Shown here in pieces: positions 34,839-44,335 of a stretch of 64,000 nt of DNA. The translations under genes and the position numbers were made by a program. The stretch is from Perspicuibacillus lycopersici. Lineage in GTDB: Bacteria > Bacillota > Bacilli > Bacillales > Caldibacillaceae. The stretch spans positions 1 to 64,000 of the forward strand of contig NZ_JAOUSF010000005.1 of NCBI RefSeq assembly GCF_025660475.1. Direction: 5' to 3'. Numbering within the stretch: the stretch's first letter is position 1; each line of letters begins with the position of its first letter. A model generated the notes under the pieces. It saw only the letters and a program-made list of their open reading frames with translations, was not told where the DNA came from and did not search any database.

Positions 34839-35318
34839 TTATAGAATATCTAGATTGATTAGTAGCGCAAGTAGAATTTGAAGTAGTAATTGAATATTAA
34901 GTGCAAGTTGAGTATCCGTAGTTTCCACACTAACTCCGCGAGAATTTTCAACAACCGTTTTCTGCTTCGTAATTTGGCGAATACCTGTCGCTTGATATAG
35001 CGATTGTGTTACTTCATCTACATCAGAGCTGGAGGCGATAGAAATATTTAAGATTAACGAGATTGTTGCATTAAGAGAGGCAACAAGGGAAAGAGCTGCC
35101 TTGTTATCGGTTGTATTAACCGAAACATCTGCAGAGTCACGGATATGAATAACTTCTTCTGATACTTGTAGTTCTTTTACTGTTTGAACAGCAGTTTGAT
35201 CATCATCGTTATTAAAAATACTACTTAATGGATGCTCACTTGTTGGATCTAGTGCACTCCAACTAGGTTTTCTATCATGAGAATTATCTACTTTTGCACG
35301 ATAAGTTTCTTGGTTCAT
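34839..35318 (-). CDS. cotX: Spore coat protein CotX-like
   Basis: A 159-residue protein with two related repeats: SADVSVNTTDNKAALSLVAS with LNATISLILNISIA, and GVSVETTDTQLALNIQLLLQ ending ILLALLINLDIL. The pattern (S/T)-x-x-V-(S/N)-V-x-T-T-D-T-Q-x-A-L and the hydrophobic tail are the CotX/CotV family of the insoluble outer coat and crust. KQKTVVENSRG before the second repeat is also typical. GGAGG lies before the ATG. It probably follows the cotW-like gene under mother-cell control. Confidence 0.85.
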   Translation of the reverse strand: MNQETYRAKVDNSHDRKPSWSALDPTSEHPLSSIFNNDDDQTAVQTVKELQVSEEVIHIRDSADVSVNTTDNKAALSLVASLNATISLILNISIASSSDVDEVTQSLYQATGIRQITKQKTVVENSRGVSVETTDTQLALNIQLLLQILLALLINLDIL

Positions 35319-35389
35319 CCTTTTTCCTCCTTTACCTATTTAATGATAAATTATGCAATATTCCTTTATTTGATTGGACATCAATAGAG

Positions 35390-35629
35390 TCATTTGCCTT
35401 TTTTTGAAAGTTTTGCATTCGTATTAGTAGTATTATTGTTTTTTTCTTCTTGTAACAACTCATTTACTTCGTTTTGAAGCTGGCTGAAAAGATTACGAAT
35501 TTCTTCTTTTTCTTGCTTCGTAAGATTCTTATTTGGTTGAATATTATGTTTCTTCAATGTGTTTTTTACAAGAATGTTTACTAGGTCTTGCTGGGACTTA
35601 GGTAATGTAACCCCTTTACGCTCTGCCAT
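35390..35629 (-). CDS. CotW-like spore coat protein
   Basis: A 79-residue charged helical protein. LPKSQQDLVNILVKNTLKKH and LTKQEKEEIRNLFSQLQNEV, then an Asn/Thr-rich end and SKKGK. B. subtilis CotW has the same shape: a short L-V-x-N-x-x-x-K-H region followed by S-D-E-E-K-E-x-x-L-x-L-V-x-x-L-Q. CotW is part of the spore crust with CotX and CotV. This gene stands 71 bases upstream of the cotX-like gene, the same partner as in B. subtilis cotVWX. AAGGGTG precedes the ATG. Confidence 0.65.
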   Translation of the reverse strand: MAERKGVTLPKSQQDLVNILVKNTLKKHNIQPNKNLTKQEKEEIRNLFSQLQNEVNELLQEEKNNNTTNTNAKLSKKGK

Positions 35630-36106
35630 TGTATCACCCTTTCTTATAAAAACTATTTACATCTATAAACTATGCTTCAAGTGATGTTGGTGTATAAGGC
35701 AACTGCGTAATTTTTCCTAGAAAAAATAGAAAATAATTTAAAATTAAGAAGGAATAGCAACCGCATAAGTGTTTACGTATAATAAAGAGAACTCGTGGGA
35801 AATAGGCCAGTAATAGATTTATGGGTCCAACGCCCTTTGAAAAACTTGGAAAATAATAGTAATATAATAATATTGGATACATGATTAATATCTTTTCTTA
35901 TCGATCGGCATTTAAGATAAGCCGTTAAACTTTCGCTTCTTTACTGGAAAAGCAATAATTTATTTGTGCATTAGAGCGATCGTAAAAGGTATTTATTATT
36001 GCTAATTACGCTTATAAAATGTTCTTAAATGAAAAATTAGAAGTAAAGAAGGATTTTTTTATGATTGTAGAGAATAATGTTTACATGAAAGGGTAGGTGT
36101 TCTGAT
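35630..36106. other. Spacer between the cotW-like gene and yneT
   Basis: A 477-base AT-rich region. A 70-codon minus-strand frame in it has no ribosome binding site and a composition like noise. I see no terminator, repeat or RNA element. Confidence 0.4.
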
Positions 36107-36517
36107 ATGGTCGAAAACCCATCACTTGAAGAAATTGGAGCAATATTAAAAAATTCAAAACGAATAGCGGTTGTCGGATTAAGTGATAATCCAGAGCGTA
36201 CTTCTTATATGGTATCAAAGGCAATGCAAGATGCAGGCTATGAGATTATTCCTGTGAATCCAACGGTTGACAATGTTCTTGGCGTAAAAGCAGTAAAGAC
36301 ATTGAAAGATATTCAAGGGCACGTGGATATTGTCAATGTATTTCGTCGCAGTGAATTTCTACCAGAAATTGCAAAAGATTTTGATGAAATAAATGCGGAA
36401 GTATTTTGGGCACAACAAGGTGTTGTAAACGAAGAAGCATACCAATTTCTTAAGACGCGTGGATATACTGTAATAATGGATTTATGTATTAAAGTAATGC
36501 ATTCCCTTACAAAGTGA
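36107..36517 (+). CDS. yneT: CoA-binding protein, YneT-like
   Basis: A 136-residue Rossmann-fold protein of the CoA_binding (YccU-like) family: RIAVVGLSDNPERTSYMVSK, then AGYEIIPVNP, NVFRRSEFLPEIAKDF and VFWAQQGVVNEEAY. It resembles the CoA-binding part of succinyl-CoA synthetase alone. Function is unknown. In B. subtilis yneT is also next to parE. The ribosome binding site (GGGTAGGTG) is weak. Confidence 0.88.
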   Translation: MVENPSLEEIGAILKNSKRIAVVGLSDNPERTSYMVSKAMQDAGYEIIPVNPTVDNVLGVKAVKTLKDIQGHVDIVNVFRRSEFLPEIAKDFDEINAEVFWAQQGVVNEEAYQFLKTRGYTVIMDLCIKVMHSLTK

Positions 36518-36578
36518 AACGGATATGCAAAAGTAGTAAACGTCTAGTAACCCATGTCTAACAAAATGATGATGATAG

Positions 36579-36620
36579 ACAAAAGGTTGAACACACGCAT
36601 TTTTCGTGTCAACCTTTTTC
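36579..36620 (+). terminator. Terminator of yneT
   Basis: AAAGGTTGAACACACG pairs with CGTGTCAACCTTT (a short bulge), followed by a T run. Confidence 0.8.
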
Positions 36621-36661
36621 TTATGGAAAGATACGCTAGAACGTAATATTTCATATTTCCA

Positions 36662-36691
36662 TTGAACATTATCAAACATTTGTTCTATAAT
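36662..36691 (+). promoter_or_regulatory. Promoter before parE
   Basis: TATAAT at 36686-36691 with TTGAAC 18 bases or TGAACA 17 bases upstream. About 195 bases separate it from parE; I see no other feature in that stretch. Confidence 0.5.
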
Positions 36692-36886
36692 GAGGACACA
36701 TAGGTATAAACATGGTATTATTCATTAGACTAAAAGTAAATAATAACTTGCTTTCTGAAAAAGACTTGGTAAAATAGGCTATCTGTTGATATATTTAAAA
36801 AGGTAGACTATTACGAAGCAAATGACGATAAATGTAAAATTTGTTTTATTACAGAGAAAGATTTAGTTTTTGAAAGGGGAATGGTT

Positions 36887-38860
36887 GTGGCAAAAAATCA
36901 ACCCATGGAATATAATGATGATTCAATTCAGGTATTAGAAGGCCTTGACGCAGTACGAAAACGTCCAGGAATGTATATTGGTAGTACGGATGCTCGAGGA
37001 CTCCACCATCTCGTATATGAAATTGTTGATAATGCTGTTGATGAAGTGTTAGCCGGTTTTGGCGACCATATCATAGTAAAAATACACAAAGATAATAGCA
37101 TCACAGTAATTGATCACGGTCGCGGGATGCCAACTGGTATCCACAAAACTGGAAAACCAACTCCAGAAGTAATTTTTACGATTTTACATGCTGGTGGTAA
37201 ATTTGGACAAGGGGGATACAAAACAAGTGGCGGGCTACATGGTGTAGGTGCCTCTGTTGTAAATGCTTTGTCCGAAAGATTAGTGGTAACCATTAAGCGT
37301 GAAGGCTGGATTTATGAACAGCGTTTTGAACAAGGTGGAAAACCGGTAACAACGTTAGAGAAAATCGGCAAAACTAGAGAGACGGGAACAACGATACATT
37401 TCAAACCAGATCCTACGATTTTTTCGACTACTGTTTTTCAATATGACATATTAAGTGAGAGATTACAGGAATCTGCATTCCTACTTAAAGGGCTAAAAAT
37501 AGAAATAATAGATGAGAGACAAGAAGAAAGACATGATGTTTTTCAATATGAAAATGGAATTGAAGCATTTGTGGAATATTTGAATGAAGAGAAAGACACA
37601 TTGCATACTGTTGTTAGCTTTGAAGGCGAACAAAATGAAATTGAAGTAGATTTTGCATTTCAATTTCATGATGGCTATTCCGAAAGTATGCTATCCTTTG
37701 TAAATAATGTCCGTACAAAGGATGGAGGAACACATGAAGCGGGAGCTAGATCAGCAATGACCCGTGTGTTTAATGAATATGCAAGAAAAAATGGCCTACT
37801 AAAAGAAAAAGATAAAAATTTAGAGGGTTCAGATATTCGTGAAGGGCTCTCGGCAATTATTTCTGTTCGTATTCCTGAGCATTTATTACAATTTGAAGGA
37901 CAAACGAAAGGCAAGCTTGGTACAAGTGAAGCCCGTTCTGCAGTAGAATCAATTGTTTCTGAAAACCTATCGTATTATTTACAGGAAAATCCAGAAACAA
38001 GCACATTATTAGTGAAAAAGTCGATTAAGGCAGCACAAGCAAGAGAAGCGGCAAGAAAAGCACGTGAGGAAGCCCGTAGTGGGAAAAAACGAAAAAAATC
38101 AGACGCACTCTTATCTGGTAAGCTAACCCCTGCACAGTCTCGGAACCCAGAGAGAAATGAATTATATCTCGTAGAGGGTGATTCTGCAGGAGGTTCTGCA
38201 AAGCAAGGGAGAGATCGTCGCTTCCAGGCAGTGCTACCGCTTCGTGGAAAGGTCATTAATACAGAGAAGGCAAAGCTTGCCGATATCATGAAAAATGAAG
38301 AAATCAATACGATAATTCATACGATTGGCGCAGGTGTCGGTGCGGATTTCAATGTAGAAGATGCCAACTATGATAAAGTTATTATTATGACAGATGCGGA
38401 TACAGATGGTGCCCATATCCAAGTGTTGCTGCTAACCTTTTTCTACCGCTATATGAAGCCGTTAATTGAAGCGGGAAAAGTATATATCGCACTCCCACCA
38501 CTATATAAAGTAAGTAAAGGTATCGGGAAGAATGAAAAAATCGAATATGCTTGGACGGATGAAGAATTACAAATCGTTCTCAAAAACTTTGGCAAAGGTT
38601 ATATGATCCAACGTTATAAAGGACTAGGTGAGATGAACGCAGATCAACTTTGGGAAACGACGATGAATCCGGAAACAAGAACATTGATTCGTGTACGTAT
38701 CGATGATATCTCTCGTGCTGAGAGAAGAGTGACTACGTTAATGGGTGATAAAGTAGAGCCGCGTAGAAAATGGATTGAAACACATGTAGCATTTGGAATG
38801 GAAGAGGATGGAAGTATTTTAGAAAATGAAAATATACAAGCGATCCATGAGGAGGTTTAA
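36887..38860 (+). CDS. parE: DNA topoisomerase IV subunit B
   Basis: A 657-residue type IIA topoisomerase ATPase subunit. VLEGLDAVRKRPGMYIGSTD, EIVDNAVDEVLAG, DHGRGMPTGIH and GGLHGVGASVVNALS form the ATP site; LVEGDSAGGSAKQGRDRRFQ and IIMTDADTDGAHIQ form the TOPRIM metal site. It joins ParC to separate linked daughter chromosomes. GTG at 36887 is chosen: AAAGGGG lies seven bases upstream and the protein then starts MAKNQP, like B. subtilis ParE. The ATG at 36881 is too close to the site. parC begins three bases after the stop. Confidence 0.96.
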   Translation: MAKNQPMEYNDDSIQVLEGLDAVRKRPGMYIGSTDARGLHHLVYEIVDNAVDEVLAGFGDHIIVKIHKDNSITVIDHGRGMPTGIHKTGKPTPEVIFTILHAGGKFGQGGYKTSGGLHGVGASVVNALSERLVVTIKREGWIYEQRFEQGGKPVTTLEKIGKTRETGTTIHFKPDPTIFSTTVFQYDILSERLQESAFLLKGLKIEIIDERQEERHDVFQYENGIEAFVEYLNEEKDTLHTVVSFEGEQNEIEVDFAFQFHDGYSESMLSFVNNVRTKDGGTHEAGARSAMTRVFNEYARKNGLLKEKDKNLEGSDIREGLSAIISVRIPEHLLQFEGQTKGKLGTSEARSAVESIVSENLSYYLQENPETSTLLVKKSIKAAQAREAARKAREEARSGKKRKKSDALLSGKLTPAQSRNPERNELYLVEGDSAGGSAKQGRDRRFQAVLPLRGKVINTEKAKLADIMKNEEINTIIHTIGAGVGADFNVEDANYDKVIIMTDADTDGAHIQVLLLTFFYRYMKPLIEAGKVYIALPPLYKVSKGIGKNEKIEYAWTDEELQIVLKNFGKGYMIQRYKGLGEMNADQLWETTMNPETRTLIRVRIDDISRAERRVTTLMGDKVEPRRKWIETHVAFGMEEDGSILENENIQAIHEEV

Positions 38861-38863
38861 TGA

Positions 38864-41326
38864 ATGGTAGAATCTGCAGAGAATCTTCGTGACCTACCGT
38901 TAGAAGATGTAATCGGTGATCGCTTTGGTCGCTATAGTAAATATATTATTCAAGACCGTGCCCTGCCGGATGCAAGAGATGGTTTGAAACCTGTACAAAG
39001 ACGTATTTTGTATGCAATGCATGTAGAAGGAAACACATCGGAAAAAGGATTTCGTAAATCTGCCAAAACAGTTGGTAATGTTATTGGTAACTACCATCCA
39101 CACGGTGATACCTCCGTATATGATGCAATGGTTCGAATGAGTCAAGACTGGAAAATTCGCAATGTGCTGATTCAAATGCATGGAAATAACGGAAGTATTG
39201 ATGGGGATCCACCAGCAGCGATGCGTTATACTGAAGCAAGATTATCAGAAATAAGCGCAGAGCTGCTTCGCGATATTGAAAAAGAAACTGTAGAATTTAT
39301 ACCGAACTTTGATGATACAGAAATGGAGCCAGTGGTGCTACCATCTCGTTTCCCAAATTTATTAGTGAATGGATCTACAGGAATTTCCGCTGGATACGCT
39401 ACTGATATTCCGCCACACAATTTAGGCGAAGTTATTGAGGCTGCTATATTACGGATGAAAAATCCGAATTGCACGGTAGATGACTTAATGACTATTATAA
39501 AAGGTCCAGATTTTCCTACTGCTGGTATTATTCAAGGAGTAGAAGGACTAAAGAAAGCTTATGAAACCGGAAAAGGGAAAGTTATTGTTCGTGGGAAAGC
39601 GGAAATTGAATCAATACGTGGCGGCCGAGAGCAAATTGTAATTACAGAAATACCGTATGAAGTAAATAAAGCAAATCTCGTGAAAAAAATTGATGAATTC
39701 CGTTTGGATCGTAAAGTAGACGGGATTTCCGAAGTTCGTGATGAAACTGACAGAACTGGACTACGGATTGTCATTGAACTAAAAAAAGAGGCGGATAGCA
39801 CAGGAATATTAAATTACCTATATAAAAATAGTGATTTACAAGTAACTTATAATTTTAATATGGTTGCTATCTATAACCGTCGTCCGAAATTAATGGGATT
39901 AACAGAGCTATTAGATGCCTATATTTCTCATCAAAAGGAAGTCGTTTCCAAACGAACACAATATGATTTAAATAAAGCAAAGGATCGTCAGCATATTGTA
40001 GAAGGTTTGATGAAGGCTTTATCGATCTTAGATGAAGTGATTGCAACAATCCGAGCTTCTAAAGATAAACGGGATGCGAAAAATAATTTAATTGCTAAAT
40101 TTGCTTTTACTGAGCCACAATCAGAAGCAATTGTTTCCTTACAATTGTACCGTTTAACAAACACTGATATTACCCAGCTACAAAAGGAAGCGGAAGAACT
40201 AAGCAAAAAGATTGCCGAGCTTTCCGAAATTTTAGCAAGTGAAATCCAATTGCAAAAGGTCATTGTTAATGAACTAAAAGAGATTAAGAAGAAATATGCA
40301 GATGACCGGAGAACAAAGGTAGAAGAAAAAATAGAAGAATTAAAAATTGGATTGGAAGTATTAGTCGGTAGTGAGGATGTTATCGTTACTGTTACAAAAG
40401 AAGGCTATGTAAAACGGACAAGTTTACGTTCTTATGCTGCATCTAACGGAGAGGATTTCGGTAAGAAAGATACGGATTCCTTATTAACTGCATTTGAGAT
40501 GAATACTACAGATGTTCTATTAATTTTTACAAACAAAGGCAACTACCTGTATTGCCCTGTGCACCAGCTTCCAGATATTCGCTGGAAGGATGTTGGTCAA
40601 CACGTTGCAAGTCTAATTCCAATTGACCGGGATGAACAAATTGTGACAGCAATTCCTGTTAAGGACTTCACAAAACCTTTGTATTTATTATTTATTACGA
40701 AACAAGGAATGATTAAGAAAACCGAATTAAGCTTATACCAGGCACAACGTACATCAAAACCTTTAATTGCTATAAATCTAAAGGATGATGATGAGTTAAT
40801 TGAAGTTACAATCACAGACGGTACGAAAGAAATCATTCTATCTAGTTATCTTGGATATGGTCTTCGTTTCCACGAAGAAGAGGTAAATCCAATTGGAGTT
40901 CGTGCTGCTGGGGTAAAAGGTATGAATTTAAAAGATGGAGATTATGTATCTAGCGGTAAAGTAATTGAGGATGCTAAGCATCAATCGGTCGTTGTCGCAA
41001 CACAACGAGGAGCTGTAAAACGGATGCATATTGATGAATTTGAGCGACTAACTCGTGCGAAACGAGGCGTTCTTATGCATCGAGAATTAAAATCCAATCC
41101 TCACCGGATCATTGGTATGCAATTAGTGTATAACCAGGATATTATTGAGATTATGACAGAGAAAAATGAGTCTGAACGTGTAGAGGTTCAAAATTTACGC
41201 TATAATGATCGCTATTCAAATGGTTCGTTTATAGTCGATGAAAAAGATGCAGGTCTCACAACAACGCTTTCCGTTGTGTTAAAGGAACCTGTTAAAACAA
41301 ATACCGAAGATGTGGAAGTAAAATAA
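38864..41326 (+). CDS. parC: DNA topoisomerase IV subunit A
   Basis: An 820-residue protein. DRFGRYSKYIIQDRALPDAR starts the breakage-reunion domain; AAMRYTEARLSE has the catalytic Tyr; the C-terminal domain has GyrA-like blades such as VVATQRGAVKRM. The position expected for quinolone contacts reads GDTSVYDAM, with Thr83 and Asp87 where S. aureus GrlA has Ser80 and Glu84. GGAGG sits eight bases before the ATG. It forms an operon with parE, as in most Firmicutes. Confidence 0.96.
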   Translation: MVESAENLRDLPLEDVIGDRFGRYSKYIIQDRALPDARDGLKPVQRRILYAMHVEGNTSEKGFRKSAKTVGNVIGNYHPHGDTSVYDAMVRMSQDWKIRNVLIQMHGNNGSIDGDPPAAMRYTEARLSEISAELLRDIEKETVEFIPNFDDTEMEPVVLPSRFPNLLVNGSTGISAGYATDIPPHNLGEVIEAAILRMKNPNCTVDDLMTIIKGPDFPTAGIIQGVEGLKKAYETGKGKVIVRGKAEIESIRGGREQIVITEIPYEVNKANLVKKIDEFRLDRKVDGISEVRDETDRTGLRIVIELKKEADSTGILNYLYKNSDLQVTYNFNMVAIYNRRPKLMGLTELLDAYISHQKEVVSKRTQYDLNKAKDRQHIVEGLMKALSILDEVIATIRASKDKRDAKNNLIAKFAFTEPQSEAIVSLQLYRLTNTDITQLQKEAEELSKKIAELSEILASEIQLQKVIVNELKEIKKKYADDRRTKVEEKIEELKIGLEVLVGSEDVIVTVTKEGYVKRTSLRSYAASNGEDFGKKDTDSLLTAFEMNTTDVLLIFTNKGNYLYCPVHQLPDIRWKDVGQHVASLIPIDRDEQIVTAIPVKDFTKPLYLLFITKQGMIKKTELSLYQAQRTSKPLIAINLKDDDELIEVTITDGTKEIILSSYLGYGLRFHEEEVNPIGVRAAGVKGMNLKDGDYVSSGKVIEDAKHQSVVVATQRGAVKRMHIDEFERLTRAKRGVLMHRELKSNPHRIIGMQLVYNQDIIEIMTEKNESERVEVQNLRYNDRYSNGSFIVDEKDAGLTTTLSVVLKEPVKTNTEDVEVK

Positions 41327-41346
41327 AATTTATAAAGTATAATAAT

Positions 41347-41383
41347 TAGCAGAGGGATAGCATACTATTCCTCTGCTTTTTAT
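41347..41383 (+). terminator. Terminator of parE-parC
   Basis: AGCAGAGGGATAG pairs with CTATTCCTCTGCT (one G-U pair), followed by TTTT. Confidence 0.85.
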
Positions 41384-41500
41384 ATCTGGGGTAGGTTGCA
41401 ACACGAATGATTGTGAACAACAACAAATATTTTACATTTTTTTGTGTCAATACTAGGCAATAGACATATAGTATAATATCCATTAGGGGGAAGGGGCATT

Positions 41501-41986
41501 GTGGTTATGTATACAATCGATTTAGCTAAACTTAGTGTGACCATGATTCCACCAGCAACAACATTTAGTCCCGTAGACGGGAGAAGGTATACTTTACTTG
41601 TTTCGGAGGAAACTGGAGAGTTTGATCTAAGTATCGGCCATCATTTTCATATAGAAAAAATAAATTCGGAAGATAGGCTGGAGATAATTGCTGCCTGGAC
41701 CTATCAACTAGGGCATTATATACTAGCTGTAACTGTAATGGTTGCAGATGATCAAACCGACATAAATGTGGCACATCAACGGTTTCAATTCTTCCAAAAT
41801 AATATGAATCATGGGTTACAAGCAATTGTTAGCGGAGATAATCCTTTTTATCAAAATTTTCCATGGTTACAAAACGCACCAATTTATGTGAATTTCGAAT
41901 CGGTTCACCCTCAATTTAAGCAAACGATTTATTACGGAAAAACACGGAAATACTTAAATAAAAAACATCCAGAAATTGTATTATAA
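41501..41986 (+). CDS. Staygreen-domain protein
   Basis: A 161-residue protein. KLSVTMIPPATTFSPVDGRR, then YTLLVSEETGEFDLSIGHHF, and later GDNPFYQNFPWLQNAPIYVNF resemble the staygreen (SGR) domain. Plant SGR proteins extract magnesium from chlorophyll, and bacterial homologues in Bacilli have no established role. No membrane segment or signal is seen. The start is unclear: GTG at 41501 or ATG at 41507, both after AAGGGG. The gene stands alone behind parC with a terminator of its own. Confidence 0.68.
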   Translation: MVMYTIDLAKLSVTMIPPATTFSPVDGRRYTLLVSEETGEFDLSIGHHFHIEKINSEDRLEIIAAWTYQLGHYILAVTVMVADDQTDINVAHQRFQFFQNNMNHGLQAIVSGDNPFYQNFPWLQNAPIYVNFESVHPQFKQTIYYGKTRKYLNKKHPEIVL

Positions 41987-41999
41987 ATGCGTATACGAT

Positions 42000-42031
42000 T
42001 AAATGCCTTGCATACAGCAAGGCATTTTCTT
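42000..42031 (+). terminator. Terminator of the staygreen-domain gene
   Basis: AAATGCCTTGC pairs with GCAAGGCATTT around ATACA, then TCTTTT. Confidence 0.85.
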
Positions 42032-42174
42032 TTCCACTGTATGAAGTACATAATGTTATTCCGTTTGACCGCGAACAATAAGTGAAACTTAACGGTATTT
42101 ATAATAATTTAAACATTTTCTTATCATCAATAGACATGTAAACTGTAAGTACATAGTATGGAGGAGGATGTAAT

Positions 42175-42543
42175 ATGAACTTTTCTATCGATTCGATTGA
42201 TCATGTACAATTGGCAGCACCTAACGGTTGTGAAGTAGAAGCGAGAGAATTTTATAGCAATTTATTAGGTTTACAAGAAATTGAAAAGCCACAAGCATTA
42301 AAAAAGAAGGGAGGCGTTTGGTTTTCATTAGGTACAACACAGATTCATATTGGAGTTGAAGAACCATTTATTCCTGCGAAAAAAGCACATCCAGCATTTA
42401 AAATGTATAATTTGGCAGCATTTCAGGCATTTTTAAAGGAAAATGATGTACCATTTACAATAGATTTAGAAATTCCAGACGTAAAGCGAATATTTATATA
42501 TGATCCGTTTGGTAATCGAGTGGAGATATTAGAGAAAAAATAA
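42175..42543 (+). CDS. VOC-family (glyoxalase/bleomycin-resistance-like) protein
   Basis: A 122-residue single-domain VOC protein: SIDHVQLAAPNG, CEVEAREFYSNLLGL, GVWFSLGTTQIHIGVEE and YDPFGNRVEIL. The metal-ligand positions are His14 and Glu near the end (RVEILE), with His54 in QIHIG. Substrate unknown. GGAGGAGG is placed before the ATG. No partner gene is adjacent. Confidence 0.85.
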   Translation: MNFSIDSIDHVQLAAPNGCEVEAREFYSNLLGLQEIEKPQALKKKGGVWFSLGTTQIHIGVEEPFIPAKKAHPAFKMYNLAAFQAFLKENDVPFTIDLEIPDVKRIFIYDPFGNRVEILEKK

Positions 42544-42602
42544 TACGTAATAATATTATGTAAACTAAAAGAGAGAAAAAAATTTTATTATCTATAATAA
42601 TT

Positions 42603-42644
42603 TACGTTATTATTATAAGCTCATACGTTATTATTATAAGCTCA
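42603..42644 (+). repeat. 21-base perfect tandem duplication
   Basis: The 21-base unit starting TACGTTATTATTATAAGC occurs twice in direct succession with no mismatch. The unit is seven codons long and keeps the surrounding frame open. Confidence 0.9.
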
Positions 42645-42917
42645 ATAGTAAATATTACAAAAAATACATTTATATTTACGATAGTTGTAAATATAGATGA
42701 ACGATATTTTATGGAGTTATACTTAAAATGTTTAGAGTTTAATCGTGATAACTTAACTATGGAAATAATTTACGATGAATTAGTTTTATAATAAAGTCGT
42801 TCATTCATAATTCAACATAAAATTAGATTCTGTTAGTAATTATGGTAAAATTTCTTTTCTGTCTCATTTTCTTAAGTATACTTAGATTGTGAGACAGCTA
42901 TTTTTTTCATCCCTACG

Positions 42918-42949
<32 letters not shown>

Positions 42950-42989
42950 AAATAAAATTTCTTATCTCTCTGTTTGGTGTGCACCTTGA

Positions 42990-43079
42990 TTACATGATCT
43001 CTCCGACATGCTCATAAATTTTTGTAAGACTGTCAAGATCATCGACAGCCTTACGTTTTTCCTGAGCACATTTAGTCAT
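42990..43079 (-). other. 29-codon open frame, possible gene fragment
   Basis: The frame reads MTKCAQEKRKAVDDLDSL and then TKIYEHVGEIM. Its start overlaps another short frame that ends in ENESTKDNDD. Charged helical composition suggests the end of a lost coding gene, perhaps of a mobile element. No ribosome binding site is visible. Confidence 0.3.
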
Positions 43080-43161
43080 CGTTGTCTTTTGTACTTTCGT
43101 TTTCCACATTAAAGCCTATCATTATAAGGACAATTCCTAACTATAATCCCTTTTGTTTCTT

Positions 43162-44106
43162 TTAAAAAGTTTTTATCAAAAAAACGCCAGCAAGCATGCA
43201 AATTAGACCGACTATTTGGATTGCAGTAATCCGATTCTTTGTAGATTTCAACAACCCGAATTGTTCCACTATTAGACTACCTGCAATTTGACCGAAAAGT
43301 GCTAACACAACCGTTTGTCCGGTACCTATTTGGTCGACTAGAAACACATTTGCTAATACATATATGCCACCAATAATACCGCCGAGCCAAACCCACCAAG
43401 GGGCTGATTGTTTAATAGGCTCCACAATATTTTTGTAGTTTCGATCTTTTATACCGACAATAATTATTAACGTAATAGATCCAACAAAAAACGAGACAAA
43501 TGCAGCTTGGAACGGTGAACCGAGTACAACTCCTAGCTGGCCATTAACAGCTGCTTGAATAGACATTAGCATACCTGCGCAAATTCCGACAATACGCCAA
43601 ATCCATTTATTTGCACTATTTTCGTTTGTAGTTGGATTTTCTTGCTGTCGCTTAGTGATTATTTCTTGAACAACAATAGCTAAAAATACCCCTAATAAAA
43701 CGAAAATTACTCCTACAATTCTGTTCCACCCGAAAGTGTGTTTGCTTGCATAAAACCAACCGAAATGATCGATTAACATTCCCATTACAATCATTCCTAA
43801 AATTGGCATAACGGTCGTTTGAACGCTACCTAATTTAGGAAACAGTAGTATGTTCGACGTTAACGCACATACACCGCAAAAACCTCCTATCCAAATCCAA
43901 ATAGGCTGGCTAGTGAATATGCTAAATGGAACAGCTAGTGGTGATCCGCTTATTACAATAGAAAGAAGTAAAAAGATTGTTCCGATTAAAAATGAAATCA
44001 TGGATGCTAAAAATGGTGATACAACAAATTTTCTCAGCTGAGAATTGATAGCTGTTTGAACAGCTAACCCGAAACCAATGCCAATACCTAAAAGTGCTGC
44101 GAGCAT
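43162..44106 (-). CDS. DMT-superfamily transporter with two YdcZ (DUF606) halves
   Basis: A 314-residue membrane protein with ten hydrophobic segments in two repeats. Each half starts with a QxAxNxQL motif (GLAVQTAINSQLRK and SIQAAVNGQLGVVLGSP) and repeats SFLIGTIFLL or SFFVGSITLI and GG..G..YVLANV. This is the DUF606/YdcZ family, fused in tandem. The substrate is unknown. AAGGAG lies six bases before the ATG. Confidence 0.85.
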   Translation of the reverse strand: MLAALLGIGIGFGLAVQTAINSQLRKFVVSPFLASMISFLIGTIFLLLSIVISGSPLAVPFSIFTSQPIWIWIGGFCGVCALTSNILLFPKLGSVQTTVMPILGMIVMGMLIDHFGWFYASKHTFGWNRIVGVIFVLLGVFLAIVVQEIITKRQQENPTTNENSANKWIWRIVGICAGMLMSIQAAVNGQLGVVLGSPFQAAFVSFFVGSITLIIIVGIKDRNYKNIVEPIKQSAPWWVWLGGIIGGIYVLANVFLVDQIGTGQTVVLALFGQIAGSLIVEQFGLLKSTKNRITAIQIVGLICMLAGVFLIKTF

Positions 44107-44335
44107 TATTTTACTCCTTTACGCTTTAAACTAATTTTTTCAGTCATGCACAATAAATTTTCCGTATATATTATCAATCTTTTAATAGTAAAAAAGCAAG
44201 ACTATTAACTTATGAGTATCCATTTTTTTATTAATCCACGCTATCCCACTCTAATCTTTAATATGCCATAAGAAAAAATAACAGATCAAAACAAATAATG
44301 GATCCGCTACTTGCTCCTTTAGCGTTATTTCTTAT

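Noticed and set aside
35670..35882. A 70-codon minus-strand frame in the cotW-yneT spacer
   Set aside because: Rich in Leu, Ile and Tyr because of AT-rich DNA, with no start signals and no neighbour context.
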